A DNA stretch of 64,000 nt from Gallionellales bacterium 39-52-133 (GTDB taxonomy: Bacteria; Pseudomonadota; Gammaproteobacteria; Burkholderiales; Gallionellaceae). Position numbers and translations under genes: made by a program. Numbering within the stretch: position 1 is the first letter of the stretch; each line of letters opens with the position of its first letter. Under the pieces are notes generated by a model, which was not told the DNA's origin, searched no databases, and saw nothing but the letters and a program-made list of their open reading frames with translations. This document shows positions 37,906 to 46,332 of the stretch, one piece after another. The stretch spans positions 248,001 through 312,000 of the forward strand of contig NCJL01000004.1 in the NCBI GenBank assembly GCA_002278935.1, given 5' to 3'.

Positions 37906-38508
37906 CTAAGCTTCACCCCAAGGTTTAATCAACGTCTGCTCCACCCCCAAATGATCCAATATCCTCGCCACCACAAAATCCACCATATCCTGCACACTCT
38001 GCGGATGATGATAAAACCCCGGATTTGGCGGCATGATCACCGCCCCTGCATGCGACAGCTTGAGCATATTCTCCAGATGAATCGCCGAGAACGGCATTTC
38101 CCTTGGCACTAAAATCAGCGTGCGTTTTTCCTTGAGCATTACATCGGCAGCGCGTGCGATCAGATCGTCGCTGATGCCACCGGCGACTTTGCCGAGTGTG
38201 CCCATGGTGCAGGGGCAGATCACCATTGCATCGCCGGGATTGGAGCCGGAGGCCATGGGGGCGTACCAGTCCTGGATGCCGTAAACTTTAAGCTCACCGC
38301 TGAAGGTGCCGAGTTTTTCAGTGAGCATTTTTTCCGCATCCTGCGCGCGGTTGGCTAGCACGAAATCCATTTCCTGTTTCGCCACGATCTGTGCGGCTTG
38401 CGAGTACACCAGCTGTACGCGTGCGCCGCTTTGCAGCAGGCATTCGAGCAGGCGCATGCCGTAGGGGATGCCGGAGGCGCCCGTAAGGGCGAGAGTAATT
38501 GTTTTCAT
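37906..38508 (-). CDS. ubiX: UbiX flavin prenyltransferase
   Basis: 200 residues. It makes the prenylated FMN cofactor needed by the UbiD decarboxylase in ubiquinone synthesis. Family motifs are LALTGASGIPYGMRLLE, MASGSNPGDAMVICPCTMGT, GISDDLIARAADVMLKE and LVPREMPFSAIHL. The start is ATG 38508. The first codons are duplicated immediately upstream (copy 38515-38546), which leaves a 13-codon ORF before it. UbiD is not in the window. Confidence 0.95.
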   Translation of the reverse strand: MKTITLALTGASGIPYGMRLLECLLQSGARVQLVYSQAAQIVAKQEMDFVLANRAQDAEKMLTEKLGTFSGELKVYGIQDWYAPMASGSNPGDAMVICPCTMGTLGKVAGGISDDLIARAADVMLKEKRTLILVPREMPFSAIHLENMLKLSHAGAVIMPPNPGFYHHPQSVQDMVDFVVARILDHLGVEQTLIKPWGEA

Positions 38509-38546
38509 AGAGTGGCGCCGGTAAGGGCGAGAGTAATTGTTTTCAT
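38477..38546 (-). repeat. Tandem duplication of the ubiX start region
   Basis: Two 32-bp copies, 38477-38508 and 38515-38546, differ at one base. Each contains ATGAAAACAATTACTCTCGC on the minus strand. The upstream copy forms a 13-codon ORF (MKTITLALTGATL) whose start overlaps the stop of the preceding gene (ATGA) and whose stop overlaps the true ubiX start (ATGA). Confidence 0.95.
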
Positions 38547-39199
38547 GAGGTGCGCTCCATAACAGCTGTTTCAGGAATATCTTTGTCTAGAAAACGCGCG
38601 GCGATCAGACCGTTCACGGTGCCAAACACCAGCGCTGCCAACGCGAAGATCGGCAGCAGATAGGCGATACCGGTATGCGGGATGAGCCAGAAATAGACCA
38701 GCAGCAATTGCCCGGCAATGTGCGCAAAGGCCGCCAGTATGCTGTGCGTCACCGGGCCAAACCAGCGCTGCGGCAAGTGCTGGCTGGCGGCAAGGATGGC
38801 GAGGCTGAAGATTGCGCCAGTCAGGCCGAGAAAAAATCCGGGTGTAAGGAAGCTGCCCATCAGAAGCCCGCCGGCCAGCACGCGTAGCAGCGATACCCAG
38901 GCCGCGGTGCGCCAGCCGTAGCGCGCCAATACAATCAGGATGACGATATTTGCGAGCCCGGGTTTGACGCCGGGCAAGGGGGACGGGATGGCTGCTTCCA
39001 GCACGGAAAGGCCGAGGGCAAGCGCTGCCATGCGCGCAATGTGATGATCTTCTGCGGTGGTTTGAAGCAGGATTGAGGATCGAGGAGTTGGGATTGGAGA
39101 TTCAGGATCTGATAGTTGCGTTTGCAGCGGAGCGAGGATTTTTACTCGATCCTCAGTCCCCAATCCTCTATCCTGATTTTCAGTAACTGAGGCTGTCAT
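38543..39199 (-). CDS. Gx-transporter family membrane protein (heptaprenyl diphosphate synthase component I-like)
   Basis: 218 residues with five to six membrane helices after residue about 55. Family features are LEAAIPSPLPGVKPGLANIV, then LRVLAGGLLMGSF and TGAIFSLAILA. These proteins (Hpre_diP_synt_I) resemble ECF-type substrate-binding S components and often sit beside a NusG-II protein, as here. The first ~50 residues (rich in S, P, T, D) are encoded by repeat-like DNA (39066-39180) and probably are not part of the ancestral protein; the true start could be the Met near residue 57. It overlaps the upstream gene by 20 bp. Confidence 0.8.
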   Translation of the reverse strand: MTASVTENQDRGLGTEDRVKILAPLQTQLSDPESPIPTPRSSILLQTTAEDHHIARMAALALGLSVLEAAIPSPLPGVKPGLANIVILIVLARYGWRTAAWVSLLRVLAGGLLMGSFLTPGFFLGLTGAIFSLAILAASQHLPQRWFGPVTHSILAAFAHIAGQLLLVYFWLIPHTGIAYLLPIFALAALVFGTVNGLIAARFLDKDIPETAVMERTS

Positions 39200-39557
39200 A
39201 GCGTTTGCCGTTGCCGCTTAATTCCAGGCTCACCTGGTTGGGCAGGCAGATGGAAACTTCGCCGGCCTGCTTGAGCCAGCCCTGGCGCACGCAATACTGG
39301 CGCGGGCTGGGGTCTGAAGTAATGCGGGCCTGACGATTGTGGATGGAGATTTTGCTGGTGCCCAGGGGGCCGGGCACATCGAGTTCAATATTGCGGGACA
39401 GCGGCAGTTCGCGAAAGATTTTGCCGCCGCTGCGGATAATGGCTTTATCCGCAGCGCCACCCTGCCACACGAGGTTGGCAAGCCAGACCGTGAAAAGTGC
39501 CCCTGCCAGCAGCACCAGCCAGTCGCCCGCCCTGAGACGCTGATTTATATAACTCAT
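39180..39557 (-). CDS. NusG domain II-containing membrane-anchored protein
   Basis: 125 residues. One N-terminal membrane helix (about 12-30) leads into a small beta domain with VPGPLGTSKISIHNRQARI and QYCVRQGWLKQAGEVSICLPNQVSLEL, the NusG_II pattern. Proteins of this type commonly precede the Gx-transporter gene, as here, and are thought to belong to the same transport or redox unit. The single C-x-x-x-x-x-G-W-x-K motif is conserved in relatives. The start lies inside the AT-rich repeat at 39551. Confidence 0.78.
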   Translation of the reverse strand: MSYINQRLRAGDWLVLLAGALFTVWLANLVWQGGAADKAIIRSGGKIFRELPLSRNIELDVPGPLGTSKISIHNRQARITSDPSPRQYCVRQGWLKQAGEVSICLPNQVSLELSGNGKRYDSLSY

Positions 39558-39590
39558 TGATTATATTGAATATTTATAAATTATACTTGG
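39551..39590 (-). repeat. AT-rich IHF-like intergenic repeat, copy 4
   Basis: Minus strand AATATTCAATATAATCAA then TGAGTTA; AATCAATGAGTTA fits WATCARNNNNTTR. It fills the whole gap between rapZ and the NusG-II gene. A TATAAT in it lies about 15 bp from the NusG-II start. Confidence 0.65.
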
Positions 39591-39592
39591 CT

Positions 39593-40438
39593 TTAATTGC
39601 TGCCCACAAGCTCGCGGTGGCGTAGCAATACCTGTTGCCGGGACTTGAAATGTCTGGCCAGTTTTTCCGCAAAATACACCGAGCGGTGTTGTCCACCGGT
39701 GCAGCCGATGGCAACGGTGAGATAGCTGCGATTGTCGGCGAGGAAGCAGGGCAGCCAGTCTGCAACAAATTTTTCAATGTCGGCAAACATTTTTTGCGCG
39801 TCCGGTGTTTTGTCCAGAAAATCAATCACAGGCATATCGCAGCCGGTAAGCGGGCGCAGCAGCGGGTCGTAGTGCGGATTGGGCAGGCAGCGCACATCAA
39901 ACACAAAATCTGCATCAAGCGGAATGCCGTGCTTGAAGCCGAAGGACTGGAACAGCAGAGTCAGGTTCGCGCGATCGATGCGGATGAAATCCTTGACCCA
40001 GGATTGCAGCGCATTGGCACGCAGGTCGCTGGTGTCGATATGGTGGCCGATGCTGGAGATGTCCGCCAGCAGTTCACGCTCGCGCATCACGCATTCCGGC
40101 AGGGTCAGCTTGTCGTCACTCAAGGGGTGGCGGCGGCGCGATTCGGAATAGCGTTTTACCAGGGTGTCGGTCTGCGCATCGAGGAACAGCAGGTGCACGT
40201 CCACGCCATTGTGTTTCAGTTGCTCGATCTGCTGCGGCAATTGCTTCACGCTGCTGCCGCTGCGCACGTCGATGCTGACCGCGATGCGCTTGTAACCGGA
40301 CTGGTCCATCTGCGCAATCAGCGCGGGCAGCAGTTCCACCGGCAAATTGTCCACGCAGTAATAGCCGCTGTCTTCCAGCACTTTTAGCGCGACACTTTTG
40401 CCCGAGCCTGAAAGTCCGCTGATCAGAAAAAGTTGCAT
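39593..40438 (-). CDS. rapZ: RNase adapter protein RapZ
   Basis: 281 residues. The N-terminal P-loop is [10 protein letters not shown] (8-15). The C-terminal phosphosugar/RNA-binding domain includes [17 protein letters not shown] and [18 protein letters not shown]. In enterics it directs RNase E to the GlmZ small RNA and controls glucosamine-6-phosphate synthesis. It is the last gene of the rpoN-hpf-ptsN-hprK-rapZ block, 3 bp after hprK. Confidence 0.96.
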   Translation of the reverse strand: MQLFLISGLSGSGKSVALKVLEDSGYYCVDNLPVELLPALIAQMDQSGYKRIAVSIDVRSGSSVKQLPQQIEQLKHNGVDVHLLFLDAQTDTLVKRYSESRRRHPLSDDKLTLPECVMRERELLADISSIGHHIDTSDLRANALQSWVKDFIRIDRANLTLLFQSFGFKHGIPLDADFVFDVRCLPNPHYDPLLRPLTGCDMPVIDFLDKTPDAQKMFADIEKFVADWLPCFLADNRSYLTVAIGCTGGQHRSVYFAEKLARHFKSRQQVLLRHRELVGSN

Positions 40439-40441
40439 AGC

Positions 40442-41380
40442 TTATTGCTCCAGCATCTGGCGTTCGTGCCGTTCGATGAATTCCTTCATGGTGTCGATGC
40501 CGCGCTGCTGCAAAACGAAATTGCGCGCGGCGGCTTCCACCAGCACCGCAAGGTTGCGGCCGGCCACCACCGGGATGCTGACGGTTTTGATCTTGATGCC
40601 CAGCACTTCCTGATAGCTCGCATCAATCGGCAAGCGGTCGAGATTGGACACGTCACCGCCCACCGGGCGATGCAGATGCACAATCAGCTTCAGGCTTTTC
40701 TTGCGTCTGACAGAAGTCTCGCCAAACATGGTGCGTATATTCAGCATGCCGAGGCCGCGCACCTCGAGAAAGTCGCGCAGCAATTCCGGGCAGCGTCCTT
40801 CCAGCGTTTCCGGCGAGATGCGGAACAGCTCGGTGACATCGTCCGCCACCAGGCCGTTGCCGCGCGTGATGAGCTCCAGTCCCAGCTCGCTTTTGCCCAC
40901 GCCGCTGTCGCCGGTAATCAGCACGCCCACGCCCAGCACATCGAGAAATACGCCGTGGCGCGTGGTCGATTCCGCCAGCTCCTTGACGATGTAATGGCGC
41001 ACCAGCCACATCAGGTGGACGCTGCCCTGCGGTGAGCGGAACAGCGGTGTCTGGGTGCGGTCGGCATATTCGAGTATCGCCTGCGGAATTTCGTCCGTGC
41101 CTGCAACAATCAGGCACAGCGAGCCGCCGCTTTCAAGCTGGGCCAGGGCCGTGTCGAGCGCGTCAGGGCTAAGGTCGCGCAGATAATCAAGCTCTATGCT
41201 GCTGAGTACCTGCACCCAGTTGGGATGAATTAAATTGAGATGGCCGATCAGGCCGCGGTTGGATGCGTTGACCAGTTCGCTGTCGAGTATTTTGTTCGAG
41301 CCGTCAGATCCGGCCACCCAGCTTAAAGCCAGGCGTTCCTGCTTGTCGTCAAACAGCTGCCGGATATTGACCTGTGCCAT
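40442..41380 (-). CDS. hprK: HPr kinase/phosphorylase
   Basis: 312 residues. It phosphorylates and dephosphorylates a serine of HPr/NPr. H142 lies in TTRHGVFLDVLG, the Walker A motif is GDSGVGKS (157-164), and RGLGMLNIRTMFG is the capping/signature loop. Betaproteobacteria keep this enzyme with an incomplete, regulatory PTS-Ntr. It lies 2 bp after ptsN and 3 bp before rapZ on the same strand. HPr and EI are not in the window. Confidence 0.97.
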   Translation of the reverse strand: MAQVNIRQLFDDKQERLALSWVAGSDGSNKILDSELVNASNRGLIGHLNLIHPNWVQVLSSIELDYLRDLSPDALDTALAQLESGGSLCLIVAGTDEIPQAILEYADRTQTPLFRSPQGSVHLMWLVRHYIVKELAESTTRHGVFLDVLGVGVLITGDSGVGKSELGLELITRGNGLVADDVTELFRISPETLEGRCPELLRDFLEVRGLGMLNIRTMFGETSVRRKKSLKLIVHLHRPVGGDVSNLDRLPIDASYQEVLGIKIKTVSIPVVAGRNLAVLVEAAARNFVLQQRGIDTMKEFIERHERQMLEQ

Positions 41381-41382
41381 CG

Positions 41383-41853
41383 CTACTCTGCCTTCCAGTT
41401 GCTGAACATCTGATGAATTTCGGCAGGATCATCGCTTTGCTGCAATTGCTCGCGGAAAGTTTTGTCACTGAACATCTGTGCCAGCTCGGCCAGCAATTGC
41501 AGATGCACATCGGTGGCGCGTTCCGGCACCAGCAACACAAAGATAAGATTGACCGGCTGTCCGTCCGGTGAATCAAAGGGGATGGGATGCCGGGTTTTGA
41601 CGAAAGCCGCGATGCCGTCACGCAGGTTTTTAATGCGTCCATGCGGTATGGCCACGCCCTGTCCCAGGCCGGTTGAGCCCAGTTTTTCCCGCGCAAACAG
41701 GCTGTCGAACACCTGGCTGCGCGCAATCTGGTGAGAGTTTTCAAACAGCAGGCCGACACGTTCAAACACGCGTTTTTTGCTGGTGGACTCGGCATCCAGA
41801 AGAATGTTTTCCGGGAGCAGAAGTTTGCTGATCAGATTCATTGTATCAATCAC
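41383..41853 (-). CDS. ptsN: PTS-Ntr EIIA protein PtsN
   Basis: 156 residues. Phosphorylatable His71 in LGQGVAIPHGRIK (His67 if translation starts at the Met of MNLISK). The family stretch REKLGSTGLGQGVAIPHG is intact. PtsN controls potassium uptake, sigma-54 functions and other targets according to its phosphorylation state. It follows hpf after a hairpin terminator and begins the ptsN-hprK-rapZ group. Confidence 0.96.
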   Translation of the reverse strand: MIDTMNLISKLLLPENILLDAESTSKKRVFERVGLLFENSHQIARSQVFDSLFAREKLGSTGLGQGVAIPHGRIKNLRDGIAAFVKTRHPIPFDSPDGQPVNLIFVLLVPERATDVHLQLLAELAQMFSDKTFREQLQQSDDPAEIHQMFSNWKAE

Positions 41854-41932
41854 AATTAATTTATCTTTTTAATATTCGCAAAAAAGGTTTCGTTAGTCGA
41901 AAATTTAAAAACGTCACACTGTTCACAAAAGT

Positions 41933-41953
41933 TAAAGGCGACTTTCAGTCGCC
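41933..41953 (-). terminator. Terminator after hpf
   Basis: Minus-strand stem GGCGACT-GAA-AGTCGCC followed by TTTAACTTTT. It separates the lpt-rpoN-hpf transcript from ptsN-hprK-rapZ. Confidence 0.75.
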
Positions 41954-41962
41954 CCCATCTGC

Positions 41963-42286
41963 TTATTCTGCCACTACCTGACCGCCGGTATCATCATGGC
42001 GACGCGCGGAATTTTTGTCCTTGTGCTTCAGGATCTGGCGGTCCAGTGAATCGACCAGATTGTCGATGGCGACATACAGGTTGCTGTCATCGGTTTCTGC
42101 AAAAACTGTTTTACCGCTGAGATGTACTGTGGCTTCGGCTTTTTGCTGGAGTTTTTCCACCGATAAAACAACGTTGATATCAATCAGGTTGTCAGAGTGA
42201 CGCTTGATTTTTCCCAGCTTGGCTGTGACATGTTCGCGTATGGCTGGGGTGATTTCCAGGTGGCGGCCGGTGAGATTAATGTTCAT
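41963..42286 (-). CDS. hpf: Ribosome hibernation promoting factor HPF (short form)
   Basis: 107 residues. MNINLTGRHLEITPAIREHV and the DSLDRQILKHKDK tail are typical. It binds between the ribosomal subunits in stationary phase. This is the short type without the C-terminal dimerisation domain. It lies 20 bp after rpoN and shows the usual rpoN-hpf order. Confidence 0.96.
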   Translation of the reverse strand: MNINLTGRHLEITPAIREHVTAKLGKIKRHSDNLIDINVVLSVEKLQQKAEATVHLSGKTVFAETDDSNLYVAIDNLVDSLDRQILKHKDKNSARRHDDTGGQVVAE

Positions 42287-42305
42287 GGTCTACTCCTTGT
42301 GTTGG

Positions 42306-43754
42306 TTAGATGGACTTGCGAAGATTGACCGGGAGTATATGCAGCAGTTCCCGGTATTTTGCCACGGTACGGCGGGCAACGATAATGCCCTGCTGTGCCA
42401 GGATTTCAGACATGCGGCTGTCATTCAGGGGATTCTGTGCATCCTCTTCTTCAACCAGCCGCTTGATGATTTCTCGTATCGCGGTAGACGAGCATGAACC
42501 GCCGGTTTTGGTGGCCAGCCCGCTGCCAAAAAAATATTTCAGCTCGTAAATGCCGCTGGGTGTCAGCATGAATTTCTGCGTGGTGACGCGTGAAATAGTC
42601 GACTCGTGCAATTCCAGCTGCTCGGCAATTTCGCGCAGCACCAGCGGGCGCATGGCAATTTTGCCGTGCTGGAAAAACTGGTGCTGGCGTTCGACGATGG
42701 CCTGGGATACGCGCAGGATGGTGTCGAAACGCTGCTGCAGATTTTTGATAAACCAGCGCGCTTCGAGCAGCTGCCCGGACATTTCCTGCGCGGTATTTTC
42801 GCCGCGATTCTGCAGGATATTGGCATACACCTGGTTGATTTTCAGGCGCGGCATCGCTTCCGGGTTGAGACGTGCCCGCCACATTCCGTCTACCCGTTCC
42901 ACCAGCACATCCGGCACCACATAATCCGCGGCACGCTGTTCAAAATCGGAGCCCGGCCTGGGCTTGAGATGCACAATCAAATCCTGTACCGCGCGCAATG
43001 CCGCATCATCGCAATGCAGCGCTTTCTTCAGCTTGGTGTAGTCGTGGGCAGCCAGCAGGTCGAGATGGCTGGCCACCAGTTTTTGCGCGAGTTCAAGGAT
43101 GTGCGGCCTGGTCTCGTTGTCCGGCTTGCGTGACATGGCCTGCAGTTGCAGCGACAGGCATTCGCTTAAATTGCGCGCGCCGATGCCGGGCTCATCCAGA
43201 TGTTGCAGTTGCACCAGTGCCGTTTCCAGGTCATCCAGCGTAATGTCCAGCTCCTGCGGCAGAAATTCGGCAATTTCTTCCAGCGATTGTGACAGATAGG
43301 CATTATCGTCCAGCGCATCAATCAGCAGGCCGATAAGCTGCTTGTCGCGCTCCTCCAGCGGGCTCATGTTGAGTTGCCAGATCAGATGATCACGCAGGGT
43401 GGGTTTGTCGGCGGCGATCTCACCAAAGCCATAATCCTCGTCATCGGTATTGCTGGCGTTGGAAAAAGTGGGGATTGCCCAGTCAGAATCGTTGGGTGCG
43501 GCTTCGCGTTCGGAAACGCTTTGCTCGCTGCTGCCCGTGCTGCCGGCAGGCTGGTTGTTGCTGCGGGCATCGCCATAGGCGTACGGTTGGCTGGGGTCGT
43601 CTTCCTCGCGTTCCAGAAACGGATTTTCATCCAGCAGACGTTCCGATTCCTGGTTGACCTCAAGCGTCGACAGCTGCAATAAACGGATAGCCTGCTGTAA
43701 CTGCGGCGTAAGCGTCAGTTGCTGGGACTGTCTGAGTTGTAATCCTACTTTCAT
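42306..43754 (-). CDS. rpoN: RNA polymerase sigma-54 factor RpoN
   Basis: 482 residues. The N-terminal activator-contact region QLRQSQQLTLTPQLQQAIRL is followed by a Ser/Asn/acidic linker, the core-binding domain, the HTH (LHESTISRVTTQKF) and the RpoN box ARRTVAKYREL near the C-terminus. It directs transcription from GG/GC promoters with enhancer-binding activators. Order lptB-rpoN-hpf is conserved. Confidence 0.98.
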   Translation of the reverse strand: MKVGLQLRQSQQLTLTPQLQQAIRLLQLSTLEVNQESERLLDENPFLEREEDDPSQPYAYGDARSNNQPAGSTGSSEQSVSEREAAPNDSDWAIPTFSNASNTDDEDYGFGEIAADKPTLRDHLIWQLNMSPLEERDKQLIGLLIDALDDNAYLSQSLEEIAEFLPQELDITLDDLETALVQLQHLDEPGIGARNLSECLSLQLQAMSRKPDNETRPHILELAQKLVASHLDLLAAHDYTKLKKALHCDDAALRAVQDLIVHLKPRPGSDFEQRAADYVVPDVLVERVDGMWRARLNPEAMPRLKINQVYANILQNRGENTAQEMSGQLLEARWFIKNLQQRFDTILRVSQAIVERQHQFFQHGKIAMRPLVLREIAEQLELHESTISRVTTQKFMLTPSGIYELKYFFGSGLATKTGGSCSSTAIREIIKRLVEEEDAQNPLNDSRMSEILAQQGIIVARRTVAKYRELLHILPVNLRKSI

Positions 43755-43818
43755 ACGCGGGTGTCTGGATTGAGATTGCGGCTTGCTGATTAGGGATCAG
43801 GCTTATATCGCAGCCTTT

Positions 43819-44541
43819 TTATAATTTGAAGTTTTCGCCAAGGTAAACTTTTCTTACGCTTTCATTATAGATGATTTCATCGGGCTTGCCTTCCGCCATG
43901 ACCGAACCGGCATTAATGATATAGGCGCGATCGCAGATTCCAAGGGTCTCCCGCACATTATGGTCGGTAATCAGCACACCTATGCCGCGCTCCTTGAGGA
44001 AGCGCACGATTTTCTGGATGTCCAGCACCGCAATCGGATCAACACCCGCAAAGGGTTCATCCAAAAGAATAAAACGCGGGTTGCTGGCCAGCGCGCGGGC
44101 AATTTCTACACGCCGGCGTTCGCCGCCGGACAGGCTGATGGCCGGGTTGTCGCGTATGTGCGTGATATGCAGATCGTTCAGCAATGCGCTCAGGCGTGCC
44201 TCCATTTCCTCCTTGCCGTAGCCCTGCAATTCCAGCACGGCCTGAATATTTTCGGTCACGGTGAGGCGGCGGAAAATAGAGGCTTCCTGTGGCAGATAGC
44301 TCAAGCCCAGCCGCGCACGGCGATGAATGGGATAGTGGGTCACATTCTTGTCGTCGATAAAAATATCGCCGCCATCGGCCGCGACCAGGCCGACGATCAT
44401 GTAGAAGCTGGTGGTTTTGCCGGCACCGTTGGGGCCGAGCAGCCCGACGATCTCCCCGCTTTTTACCGTCAGTGAAACATCCTGTACCACGGTGCGTGAG
44501 CGGTAAAGTTTCTTGAGGGAGGTGGTGCGTAATTCACTCAT
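43819..44541 (-). CDS. lptB: LptB, ATPase of the LPS export machine
   Basis: 240 residues. Walker [10 protein letters not shown], signature [15 protein letters not shown], Walker [16 protein letters not shown]-loop ITDHNVRET. It drives extraction of lipopolysaccharide from the inner membrane with LptFG and LptC. It lies 7 bp after lptA. Confidence 0.97.
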   Translation of the reverse strand: MSELRTTSLKKLYRSRTVVQDVSLTVKSGEIVGLLGPNGAGKTTSFYMIVGLVAADGGDIFIDDKNVTHYPIHRRARLGLSYLPQEASIFRRLTVTENIQAVLELQGYGKEEMEARLSALLNDLHITHIRDNPAISLSGGERRRVEIARALASNPRFILLDEPFAGVDPIAVLDIQKIVRFLKERGIGVLITDHNVRETLGICDRAYIINAGSVMAEGKPDEIIYNESVRKVYLGENFKL

Positions 44542-44548
44542 AATTTAT

Positions 44549-45139
44549 TCAGGGCTGTAGAGGCATGGTTGGGGTTGGAGTGGCGGCTGCCGGTGCGCTG
44601 GATGCAGCATCGCCGGCCTTGCTTTTGGGCTGGATAATGATGGTTACGCGGCCTTTTTCGGGTGCTTCCAGATCCGTGCCGGACGAGCCGAAAACCTGAA
44701 ACACGCCGCTCTTGGTGTTATAAATAATATGCTCGCCTTGCACATCGTCGCCTTCGCGTTTTACCCGCGCCTGGCCGTAAATATTGGCGGTTTCTGCAAA
44801 GCTGTCATATTCAATGCGCTCGCCATAGCCTTCCGCGAATTCGTTCGCCCCTTCACGCTTCTGGCGAAAATGGGCGAGCTGGCCTGTTGCGGTAATCTGG
44901 CTGTAGCCCTTCTGGTCCTGTTTGACCACGATTCTTCCTGCCTCAATCAGCAGGGTGCCTTGGCGCATTTCGACGTTTCCCTCGAAGGTGCTGGTCTGGT
45001 TGGCATCATCAACCGTGACACGGTCGGCTTCCATCAGCAGAGGCTTGTTGCGGTCTGCACTTTCCGCGAGGCTCAACGTTGTATGGCCGAATAACAGCAG
45101 GCAAAGCAAAAGCGAAATTTTATTTTTCAGGGGGCTCAT
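44549..45139 (-). CDS. lptA: LptA, periplasmic LPS-bridge protein
   Basis: 196 residues. A signal peptide ends around LSLAES (25). The OstA/LptA beta-jellyroll repeats include VDDANQTSTFEGNVEMRQGT and YGERIEYDSFAETANIYG. A Pro/Ala-rich C-terminal tail (AAATPTPTMPLQP) is species-specific. It forms the bridge between LptC and LptDE and overlaps lptC by 20 bp. Confidence 0.95.
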   Translation of the reverse strand: MSPLKNKISLLLCLLLFGHTTLSLAESADRNKPLLMEADRVTVDDANQTSTFEGNVEMRQGTLLIEAGRIVVKQDQKGYSQITATGQLAHFRQKREGANEFAEGYGERIEYDSFAETANIYGQARVKREGDDVQGEHIIYNTKSGVFQVFGSSGTDLEAPEKGRVTIIIQPKSKAGDAASSAPAAATPTPTMPLQP

Positions 45140-45695
45140 AGACGGTTTTTACGCGCGATAAAAATTTAATGGTGTGCGTTTTGTTGTCCAGTTCCATGCC
45201 AACCGCATTCAGGAGGGTATTGGCATTGCTCATGGTCACGGGCTGGTCGGTATCCGCAATGTCTTTGTGCGGTACAACGCGCAGATAGTTCGATTTGAAA
45301 GTCATTTCCCCCTTGTCCGCATAAGCGGGGCGGAAAATGACAACATCGTTATGCAAAAAAACCTCGTCACCCTTGCTGGATAATCTCCCGCTCAGCGCGG
45401 TAATGCGCAAAGGCGGGTAGTCTGCCGTCATGCTTTCAATACGGGGTTGTTCAAGATGCGTGGTGTCATCATCCGGGTAGTGCCATAATCTTTTTGCGGA
45501 CATGACGAAACGTATTTTTCCCTTTTCATCCAGCGTGGTGGCGGTAAAGTTATCGATAATATAATCGGGGTCGTGACGCAGATTTTTATTGCCGCCAGGG
45601 CCGGTTGAATCAACCTGCATATTCAGCCAGTATGTGCCCGCCATCAGCAACAGCAGCGGCGCAAGCGGAAGCCAGTGTTGCAGTCGCTCTTTCAT
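45120..45695 (-). CDS. lptC: LptC, inner-membrane LPS transfer protein
   Basis: 191 residues. One N-terminal membrane helix (about 8-25) and a LptC jellyroll domain (ARNDPDY-type start at LRHDPDYIIDNFTATTLDEK; DLIIFRP-type strand VFLHNDVVIFRP). It takes LPS from LptB2FG to LptA. It overlaps kdsC by four bases (45692-45695) and lptA by 20. Confidence 0.94.
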   Translation of the reverse strand: MKERLQHWLPLAPLLLLMAGTYWLNMQVDSTGPGGNKNLRHDPDYIIDNFTATTLDEKGKIRFVMSAKRLWHYPDDDTTHLEQPRIESMTADYPPLRITALSGRLSSKGDEVFLHNDVVIFRPAYADKGEMTFKSNYLRVVPHKDIADTDQPVTMSNANTLLNAVGMELDNKTHTIKFLSRVKTVYEPPEK

Positions 45696-46210
45696 GCAAG
45701 ATACGGCGCCAGTTGCGCGTCCAGCGTACCCTGTGCCGACATGATCAGTTCGCAGGCCTCGCGCACGGCACCGTTGCCGCCCTCGCAGCGGGTGAGGTAA
45801 TGGGCATGGTCGCGCACCACCTGCGGCGCATTGGGAACGGTGATGGAAAACCCCATACGCCGCATCACGGGCAAGTCCACCACATCGTCACCCATATAGG
45901 CGGCGGCTTCGGGGGCGAGATTCATTGTGGCGAGCAATTGTTGCATCGTGCCCCATTTGTCTTCCACACCCTGATACAGGCGCGTGATGCCCAGATTTTT
46001 TGCCCGTAATTCAACGCAACGCGAGGTGCGCCCGGTGATAATGGCCAGCTCGACACCGCTGGCCTTGAGCATTTTCAGGCCATGGCCATCGAGCGAATTA
46101 AAGCGCTTGAACTCTTCACCCGAATCGGTGAGATAAAGGCCTCCGTCCGTCAGAATCCCGTCCACGTCAAATGCCACCAGGCGCAGGGCTTGCAAACGTT
46201 GGGCGATCAT
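45692..46210 (-). CDS. kdsC: KDO-8-phosphate phosphatase KdsC
   Basis: 172 residues, C0-type HAD phosphatase without cap domain. Catalytic Asp pair in VAFDVDGILTDGG, Thr/Ser in IITGRTS, Lys in VEDKWGTM and metal Asp in YMGDDVVDLPVM. It makes KDO for lipid A core. It is the first gene of kdsC-lptC-lptA; a dispersed AT-rich repeat lies upstream. Confidence 0.96.
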   Translation of the reverse strand: MIAQRLQALRLVAFDVDGILTDGGLYLTDSGEEFKRFNSLDGHGLKMLKASGVELAIITGRTSRCVELRAKNLGITRLYQGVEDKWGTMQQLLATMNLAPEAAAYMGDDVVDLPVMRRMGFSITVPNAPQVVRDHAHYLTRCEGGNGAVREACELIMSAQGTLDAQLAPYLA

Positions 46211-46265
46211 TTTGAAATCCCGCTTGGACAGGGGTGTTGTCTGGATGGAGTAACAGTAAAATGCA

Positions 46266-46310
46266 TAATTGTAAGTATCTGATTTTATTGAATATTTTTA
46301 ATTTATACTA
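46266..46310 (-). repeat. AT-rich IHF-like intergenic repeat, copy 5
   Basis: Minus strand AATATTCAATAAAATCAG then ATACTTACAATTA; AATCAGATACTTA fits WATCARNNNNTTR. It lies between kdsD and kdsC, about 55 bp upstream of kdsC. Confidence 0.65.
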
Positions 46311-46332
46311 AGCCGTCTGTCGCAGCGCCGGT

